This document shows positions 16,918 to 20,375 of a DNA stretch of 20,375 nucleotides, piece by piece. The notes under the pieces are model-generated. The model saw only the letters and a program-made list of their open reading frames with translations, searched no databases and was not told where the DNA came from. The position numbers were made by a program, and so were the translations under genes. Numbering within the stretch: position 1 is the first letter of the stretch; every line of letters begins with the position of its first letter. Source of the stretch: an uncultured Atopobiaceae bacterium (GTDB lineage: Bacteria; Actinomycetota; Coriobacteriia; Coriobacteriales; Atopobiaceae); the NCBI GenBank assembly GCA_905235165.1, contig CAJOKK010000016.1:1-20375 (forward strand). Direction: 5' to 3'.

Positions 16918-17141
16918 AAAGCCCGCCTGCCGCCCGGCTCGGCCCCCGAGGGGCGTGACGTCCTGCGTGAACTCTGCGCCAAGGGCGTTCGTCACTTAAG
17001 GCGCGGCAGCTGCGGGACTCGCTCGCTTCGCTCGCTCAGACAAGTCCTCGCTCCCGCCGCGCCTGCGCTCCTCACTGTCGCAGAATGTTCGCGCAGGGCG
17101 TCCCGCCCCTCGGGGGCCGAGCCGGGCGGCAGGCGGGCTTT
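16918..17141. repeat. 224-bp giant inverted repeat (MITE/BIME-like)
   Basis: The outer arms 16918-16955 and 17104-17141 are perfect 38-bp reverse complements, beginning AAAGCCCGCCTGCC. Pairing continues inward, with three mismatches and a 2-nt bulge, to 16978/17079. A nested stem AGGCGCGGC (16999-17007) / GCCGCGCCT (17056-17064) and a palindromic GCTCGCTTCGCTCGCTC centre follow. The element is very GC-rich and contains no credible gene; the short frames through it are translations of the arms. I see no target duplication. It could be a non-autonomous mobile element, a repeat family member or a very large bidirectional hairpin. Confidence 0.85.
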
Positions 17142-17251
17142 AGTCGCATAGTTGCGCACTCCCCTATTTGAAAATGAACTAAACTGTTGCGCTGTGTCAT
17201 GTTTCAACGCAGCAAGAGCGCGGCCTCAAGCCGCCCTCATAGGAGAGACTC

Positions 17252-17782
17252 ATGTTGAGCATCCCCCTTTACACCGGAGAGCTACTCCTCGCCCTCATCT
17301 GGATCATCGTGCGCCTCATTTTGGCGATACACCGCCAAAGCTTCGACCCACAGCGCGAGCTGCTCATGCTGCTGATGCTCATCAATCTTGCCTTTATCAT
17401 TCGCTTTCTCTTCTTCCCGCTCATCGCGGTTGACGGCGAGCTCCCGCCCTTCGAGTTCGACATCACGAACCTGCCACCCATAACCTTTGACTTCTCCCCC
17501 TTGATGGGAGTCGCAGAGGCGGCAACCACAACAGATTTGCAGTCGGTGGAGATTAGCAAGATGGCACTGTTCATCCCCACGGGCATCATCTTGCCCATCC
17601 TCTACCCACAGCTCAACAACCTCTTCAGGGTAGCCTTGGCGGGAGCGAACTTCTCCCTGCTCATTGCCATGATTCAGCTTCCGCTCGGACTCGACTGCGA
17701 CGTCTTCACCATCATCCAGAACACACTGGGCGTCAGCTTGGGATACGGCCTTTACGCTCTGGCACACAGCCGTCACAAATAA
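17252..17782 (+). CDS. VanZ-like membrane protein
   Basis: A 176-residue membrane protein. The ATG at 17252 follows GGAGAG. Hydrophobic helices lie at about 5-25, 36-57, 105-123, 127-148 and 155-172, with a polar extracytoplasmic loop (58-104) rich in Pro and Phe. The C-terminal half carries the VanZ-like family pattern: RVALAGANFSLLIAMIQ then CDVFTIIQNTLGVSLGYG. VanZ of the vancomycin cluster gives low teicoplanin resistance, but most family members are of unknown role, and resistance should not be assumed here. It is preceded by the giant inverted repeat and converges on the CmpB-like gene with a 34-nt gap. Confidence 0.8.
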   Translation: MLSIPLYTGELLLALIWIIVRLILAIHRQSFDPQRELLMLLMLINLAFIIRFLFFPLIAVDGELPPFEFDITNLPPITFDFSPLMGVAEAATTTDLQSVEISKMALFIPTGIILPILYPQLNNLFRVALAGANFSLLIAMIQLPLGLDCDVFTIIQNTLGVSLGYGLYALAHSRHK

Positions 17783-17816
17783 GGGCGAGGCATCGCAGAA
17801 ACAGGAAGAGGGGTCG

Positions 17817-18758
17817 CTAGTCGTTCCCGTCCTTCTCGAAGACCATGTTCTCAAAGCGGTTGGCAACGAACTCGTCGCTATAGTTCTCGTCCACCCACCG
17901 CTCGAAGGCACCATGCGGCGGAACGCCGTTTTCGCGGGCAACGACGCGCCCAAAGCATGCGAGGGTCATGAAGATGTCAAAGGCCATATAGACGGCGATG
18001 AAGGACACGAAGGTCACCTGCCTGCGGCGTGTGGGAACACCGATGCGATAGAGCATCTCGGGCATGACCCCCTTTGCCCAGCACAGGCCAAGCAAGCCCC
18101 AGAAGAAGAGGAAAGGCCAGGCAACCCACTTGCTGATGCAACCGGGAACATGGCTATAATCCCAGCTCGTTGCCCCCATGAGCGTTTCCATCGACCAACC
18201 GGTAAACTGCTCGAGCATGCCCCCGACGATCATGGAGACGATGATGACTTGCCACCAGGCGGCCGAGCGCCTTCGCATCTCGAAGCAGATGAGCGTGAGC
18301 AAAACCGACCCGAATCCGTAGAGCGGGCTAAAGGGTCCCCACACCAGGCCACAGCGACTCTCGGTAAGCCCCGCGGTGATGAACATCCATACCTGCTCGA
18401 TCACCAGCCCAATGAAGCTCCCCGAGACGAAGATGACAACGATCTGGTACCAGGTGATGGTCATGGTATCGAGAAAGCAATCGACCTTCTCGTGATGACG
18501 GCTGCAATTGGCCCGATAGCGCTCAACAAGGCCGGCGCGGTCTTGGACGATCGGTTCGACGATGCGCCACACCCACACGGCAAGCAAGAGAAACAGGAAG
18601 AGACTTCCTAAGGGAAACAGCATGTCAAGACCCCCACACACAGCAAGTAGCAGCAAGGCGAGCCGGTTGGCCCGCGACCCTTTGCCATTAATGCGTATGG
18701 GCCCCAGCGGGTCAAGGAGAAAGAGCGATTGTTCAAGAGAAGTACCATTTCTGCCCAT
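17817..18758 (-). CDS. CmpB-like (putative ABC permease-like) membrane protein
   Basis: A 313-residue polytopic membrane protein. Two amphipathic-start helices (33-67) are followed by a cytoplasmic segment and four or five helices. Blocks WGPFSPLYGFGSVLL (140-154) and EQFTGWSMETLMGATSWDYS (183-202) are typical of the family annotated as putative ABC transporter permease (ABC_trans_CmpB). No ATPase partner is adjacent, so transport is unproved. The charged C-terminus is cytoplasmic (ENYSDEF, FEKDGND). The start at 18758 is uncertain: only a TTAGGGG touches the ATG and no alternative is better. The tRNA-Glu terminator and the mini-island lie immediately upstream of it. Confidence 0.75.
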   Translation of the reverse strand: MGRNGTSLEQSLFLLDPLGPIRINGKGSRANRLALLLLAVCGGLDMLFPLGSLFLFLLLAVWVWRIVEPIVQDRAGLVERYRANCSRHHEKVDCFLDTMTITWYQIVVIFVSGSFIGLVIEQVWMFITAGLTESRCGLVWGPFSPLYGFGSVLLTLICFEMRRRSAAWWQVIIVSMIVGGMLEQFTGWSMETLMGATSWDYSHVPGCISKWVAWPFLFFWGLLGLCWAKGVMPEMLYRIGVPTRRRQVTFVSFIAVYMAFDIFMTLACFGRVVARENGVPPHGAFERWVDENYSDEFVANRFENMVFEKDGND

Positions 18759-18797
18759 CCCCTAACCACACAAGGCGGAGGGGATGCAAACAGATAC

Positions 18798-18822
18798 AAA
18801 AAAACAGGCCCCGAAGGGCCTG
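18798..18822 (-). terminator. displaced native tRNA-Glu terminator
   Basis: On the minus strand CAGGCCC-TTCG-GGGCCTG is followed by seven Ts. It is a perfect UUCG-loop hairpin. It lies just beyond the truncated tRNA-Glu copy, so it is best explained as the original terminator of tRNA-Glu, now separated from the intact gene by the 1.46-kb insertion. Confidence 0.85.
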
Positions 18823-18871
18823 CGAACAGTTGGTAGCCCGTACCAGATTCGAACTGGTGATCTTCGCCTTG
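18817..18871. repeat. attachment-site repeat, left copy (truncated tRNA-Glu)
   Basis: 55 bp identical to 20275-20329. It contains the 3' 41 nt of tRNA-Glu (18831-18871: CCA end, acceptor strand, T arm, variable region and half of the anticodon arm) plus 14 bp downstream. Identity ends sharply in the anticodon loop. The fragment lacks the 5' half and cannot make a tRNA. Confidence 0.9.
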
Positions 18872-18906
18872 GGTGTGTCGCACGGCAGGCGGTCATCACC
18901 CAGGCG

Positions 18907-18912
18907 TATAAT
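18907..18912 (+). promoter_or_regulatory. -10 box of the abi gene
   Basis: A perfect TATAAT lies 32 nt before the abi start and just inside the left repeat. No consensus -35 is visible at 16-18 nt. GGGTG (18871-18875) and CACCC (18897-18901) flank the -35 area as a spaced dyad and could be an operator. Confidence 0.5.
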
Positions 18913-18944
18913 TGCAGCCTTAAACCTCAAGAACGGAAGTCAGA

Positions 18945-19913
18945 ATGGCAAACGCACAAAAGCCATGGCTCACGCCAGCCCAACAAGTACAGCAGCTCAA
19001 GGACAAAGGGGTCAGGTTCAACCTCATGTCAGAGGCTGATGCCGAGGCATATCTACGCGAAAACAACAACTACTTCAGAATCAGATCCTATCGCGTTGGC
19101 TTCCCAAAGCACATTGGCGGGGTGAATGATGGCAAGTATACGAACCTCGACTTCGCGATGCTCGTAGACCTCGCCATCATAGACATGCACCTGCGAAATG
19201 AGCTGCTGCCCATGACGCTCGACATAGAGCACTTCTGCAAGATACGCCTCCTCAACGCGATGGAGGCCCACCACGAGGACGGATATCAGGTCGTCAGGGA
19301 CTTCTTGGCGTCCAAGGATTACGTCTACCAGAACGGTAGCCCTCAGAACCACATCCTAGATGAGATTAAGCGTGGCCTCACGAGCCCGTACACTCACGGA
19401 CTCATCCAGAGGCATCCCACGGGAGACTGGCCCGCATGGGAGTTCCTAGAGGTGATTCCTTTCGGTAGGTTCATAGAGTTCTGGCGCTTCTGCGCAGACC
19501 GTTACTCCGACAGGGCCATGCGAGAGGACTACTACATGCTTCATGACGTCAAGGGATTACGGAACGGCTGCGCTCATAACAACTGCATCATCAACGACAT
19601 GGGTGCGGGAACACCGCGGCATCGGGCGAATAACCACGTCGCCCAAGGGCTTGGAGCCATAGGCATCGGTCAGGCCATGAGGAGGACGAAACTCAGCAAC
19701 GAGAGGTTCATCCAAATCGCCACGACACTCTACATGCATCAAAGGGTTGCTTCATCGGGCGTGAAGGCGAAACGGGGAAAGCGCCTCAGGGAAGTTGTCC
19801 AGAGGATGAATCGCAACAGGGGCTACTACACCCAACTCGTAGGCCCAGCAAATAGTGGGCTGTTGTTCATGACCAAGATGATCGACGGCTGGTACCCCGA
19901 CCCCGTGGCGTAA
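18945..19913 (+). CDS. Abi_2 family abortive-infection protein (HEPN ribonuclease type)
   Basis: A 322-residue soluble protein of the Abi-like (AbiD/AbiF, Abi_2) family. Its N-terminus (KPWLTPAQQVQQLKDKGVRF, then LRENNNYFRIRSYR) is the family hallmark, followed by the DLAIIDMHLRNELLPMTLDIEH block. LRNGCAHNN at 205-213 gives Arg206-x4-His211, the HEPN RNase signature, so phage-triggered RNA cleavage is a reasonable inference. The ATG at 18945 has CGGAAG upstream and TATAAT 32 nt earlier. It is the only full gene of the tRNA-Glu mini-island, and its codon use is foreign. Family members often lie near a structured RNA; hairpins follow this gene. Confidence 0.88.
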   Translation: MANAQKPWLTPAQQVQQLKDKGVRFNLMSEADAEAYLRENNNYFRIRSYRVGFPKHIGGVNDGKYTNLDFAMLVDLAIIDMHLRNELLPMTLDIEHFCKIRLLNAMEAHHEDGYQVVRDFLASKDYVYQNGSPQNHILDEIKRGLTSPYTHGLIQRHPTGDWPAWEFLEVIPFGRFIEFWRFCADRYSDRAMREDYYMLHDVKGLRNGCAHNNCIINDMGAGTPRHRANNHVAQGLGAIGIGQAMRRTKLSNERFIQIATTLYMHQRVASSGVKAKRGKRLREVVQRMNRNRGYYTQLVGPANSGLLFMTKMIDGWYPDPVA

Positions 19914-20057
19914 CGGTATATCGTCAATCATGAAAGATGGTCGGGGACTACCGTCCACACCGGTTTCAACTGCGTCGGAAATGGATAACGCGTCAATTTC
20001 TTGACTTTGGCGTCAGGAATGGGAACATATACCCACTGTGAAAAACGGTTCGCCGTT
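19914..20057 (+). other. non-coding tail with short hairpins after the abi gene
   Basis: No gene on the plus strand. Small perfect hairpins follow one another: GTCAA-TTTC-TTGAC (19992-20005), TGGG/CCCA (20020-20035), then the AAAACGG/CCGTTTT stem (20042-20059). This could be a 3' UTR or a separate structured RNA partner of the Abi protein. Neither is proven. Confidence 0.35.
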
Positions 20058-20059
20058 TT
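20042..20059 (-). terminator. terminator of the minus-strand frame
   Basis: AAAACGG-CGAA-CCGTTTT on the minus strand, with one more T and directly at the stop codon of the convergent frame ending at 20058. The A/T arms make it usable in both directions. Confidence 0.6.
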
Positions 20060-20273
20060 AAAGAGGGGTTCCTCCTTCGGGAGCGAACGCCTCTATTTTT
20101 ATGCGCCGATACCGATATGTCCGATCTTCCGCTATCTCCTCCAGCCTCCTGGCTGTCACCTCGAACCACCGCACAGTTTCCGGGCCATCCCGCGGTTTGT
20201 CCAGTACGCGTAGTGCCACAGCTCGGAAAAGATCGGTTTCGCTCCATACGAAAACAGACCAGAGATAAATCCC
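20058..20273 (-). pseudogene. start-less reading frame, probable 3' gene remnant
   Basis: An open minus-strand frame of about 71 codons with protein-like composition: SETDLFRAVALRVLDKP, then TVRWFEVTARRLEEIAEDR, then a basic YRYRRIK tail and APEGGTPL before the stop. There is no ATG. A GTG at 20219 would give 53 residues but has no ribosome binding site. It runs up to the right-hand attachment repeat, so its 5' end may have been lost when the island formed or shrank. Stop and terminator are tightly joined, which argues for a real gene end. I do not recognise the family. Confidence 0.35.
20062..20100 (+). terminator. abi transcript terminator
   Basis: A long hairpin closed by a TTCG loop (AGAGG...CTCC-TTCG-GGAG...CCTCT, with inner GTTC/GAAC) is followed by ATTTTTA. 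It is a strong plus-strand terminator about 150 nt after the abi stop and back-to-back with the minus-strand one. Confidence 0.8.
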
Positions 20274-20280
20274 TGGCCTG
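20240..20280 (-). terminator. substitute tRNA-Glu terminator inside the island
   Basis: On the minus strand GGCCAG (20276-20271 region), a 10-nt loop and CTGGTC form a short stem followed by TGTTTTCG. It sits 12 nt after the tRNA CCA end and would replace the native terminator displaced to 18798-18822. It is weaker than the native one. Confidence 0.45.
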
Positions 20281-20329
20281 CGAACAGTTGGTAGCCCGTA
20301 CCAGATTCGAACTGGTGATCTTCGCCTTG
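20275..20329. repeat. attachment-site repeat, right copy (within intact tRNA-Glu)
   Basis: 55 bp identical to 18817-18871. It spans the 3' half of the intact tRNA-Glu gene and 14 bp downstream. It marks the right boundary of the mini-island. Confidence 0.9.
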
Positions 20330-20365
20330 AGAGGGCGATGTCCTAAACCGCTAGACGAACGGGCC
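20289..20365 (-). tRNA. tRNA-Glu (anticodon CUC)
   Basis: A 77-nt tRNA with an encoded CCA end (20291-20289). Acceptor GGCCCGT pairs with ACGGGCT (first pair G-U). D arm GTCTAGCGGTTTAGGAC. Anticodon stem TCGCC/GGCGA with loop CTCTCAA gives anticodon CTC, which reads GAG. Variable loop AGATC. T arm ACCAG-TTCGAAT-CTGGT. It aligns along its length with the E. coli tRNA-Glu. It was the integration target of the neighbouring island and was restored intact by the duplicated 3' half. Confidence 0.93.
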
Positions 20366-20375
20366 AAATATGTGG

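Larger units (their letters stand above)
18817..20329. mobile_element. integrase-less mini-island at tRNA-Glu carrying an Abi gene
   Basis: DNA between two exact 55-bp copies of the tRNA-Glu 3' half; one repeat unit is 1458 bp. Recombination within the anticodon-loop half of a tRNA gene is the usual signature of tyrosine-integrase elements. The cargo is an Abi_2 gene, a start-less convergent frame and terminators. No integrase, relaxase or phage gene is present, so it is either a deletion remnant or an element moved in trans. The Abi gene uses many AGG arginine and ATA isoleucine codons, unlike the CGC-rich neighbours, which supports recent transfer. Confidence 0.85.

Noticed and set aside
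16900..17207. Short frames on both strands reading KARLPPGSAPEGRD
   Set aside because: They translate the arms of the inverted repeat; identical peptides on opposite strands show this is DNA symmetry, not genes.
17252..17782. Glycopeptide resistance via VanZ
   Set aside because: Only the broad VanZ-like pattern is present and no van cluster is nearby.
18831..18871. tRNA-Glu-like sequence
   Set aside because: Only the 3' half is present; it is an attachment-site copy, not a tRNA gene.
18872..20288. Integrase or relaxase within the mini-island
   Set aside because: No tyrosine or serine recombinase motif is visible in any frame; the Abi gene and a 71-codon remnant fill the space.
19993..20367. 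124-residue minus-strand frame with KITSSNLVRATN
   Set aside because: That peptide is the usual translation of a tRNA 3' half; the frame runs through the tRNA, and the adjacent +1 frame looks more protein-like.
1..20375. CRISPR array
   Set aside because: No series of regularly spaced short repeats is visible anywhere.

Overview
The window looks like chromosomal DNA from a GC-rich Gram-positive actinobacterium, most likely a member of the Coriobacteriia (Olsenella, Atopobium or Collinsella type). I infer this from GC-rich codon use, strong AGGAGG-type ribosome binding sites, a canonical T-box, and proteins such as a standalone TrpB2, SpoIIE/STAS signalling proteins and a lipobox lipoprotein. 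The genus is a guess.

Left part (1-5345): a 64-residue Cys-cluster protein; a standalone TrpB2-type tryptophan synthase beta chain (minus strand) behind a tryptophan-specific T-box; a polytopic membrane protein of unknown role; and gltX (glutamyl-tRNA synthetase), which ends in a strong terminator.

Middle part (5421-13024): a UPF0104/LPG-synthase-like membrane protein; a D-2-hydroxyacid dehydrogenase converging on a nitrilase-family amidohydrolase; a large membrane sensor carrying SpoIIE-type PP2C phosphatase and RsbW-type ATPase domains; then, divergently, a VUT-family queuosine-precursor transporter and a short-chain dehydrogenase. The transporter is preceded by a pseudoknot that closely resembles a translational preQ1-I riboswitch and includes the Shine-Dalgarno sequence.

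Signalling pair (13078-14811): an HD-only alarmone-hydrolase-like protein is followed, with stop and start codons touching, by an unusual fusion of a STAS domain to an aminoglycoside-phosphotransferase-like kinase. With the SpoIIE/HATPase protein, all the parts of a partner-switching network lie within about 6 kb, plus a second kinase activity and a likely (p)ppGpp hydrolase.

Right part (15023-20375): trmL with an insertion near its knot region; a large lipoprotein with a SPOR-like C-terminus; a 224-bp giant inverted repeat; a VanZ-like protein; a CmpB-like membrane protein; and finally a 1.46-kb integrated mini-island. The island is bounded by an exact 55-bp direct repeat of the 3' half of tRNA-Glu(CUC). 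It carries one Abi_2/HEPN abortive-infection gene, a convergent start-less reading frame and back-to-back terminators, but no integrase. The displaced native tRNA terminator survives at the far end of the island. I consider this mini-island and the STAS-kinase/HD pair the best candidates for poorly described biology.
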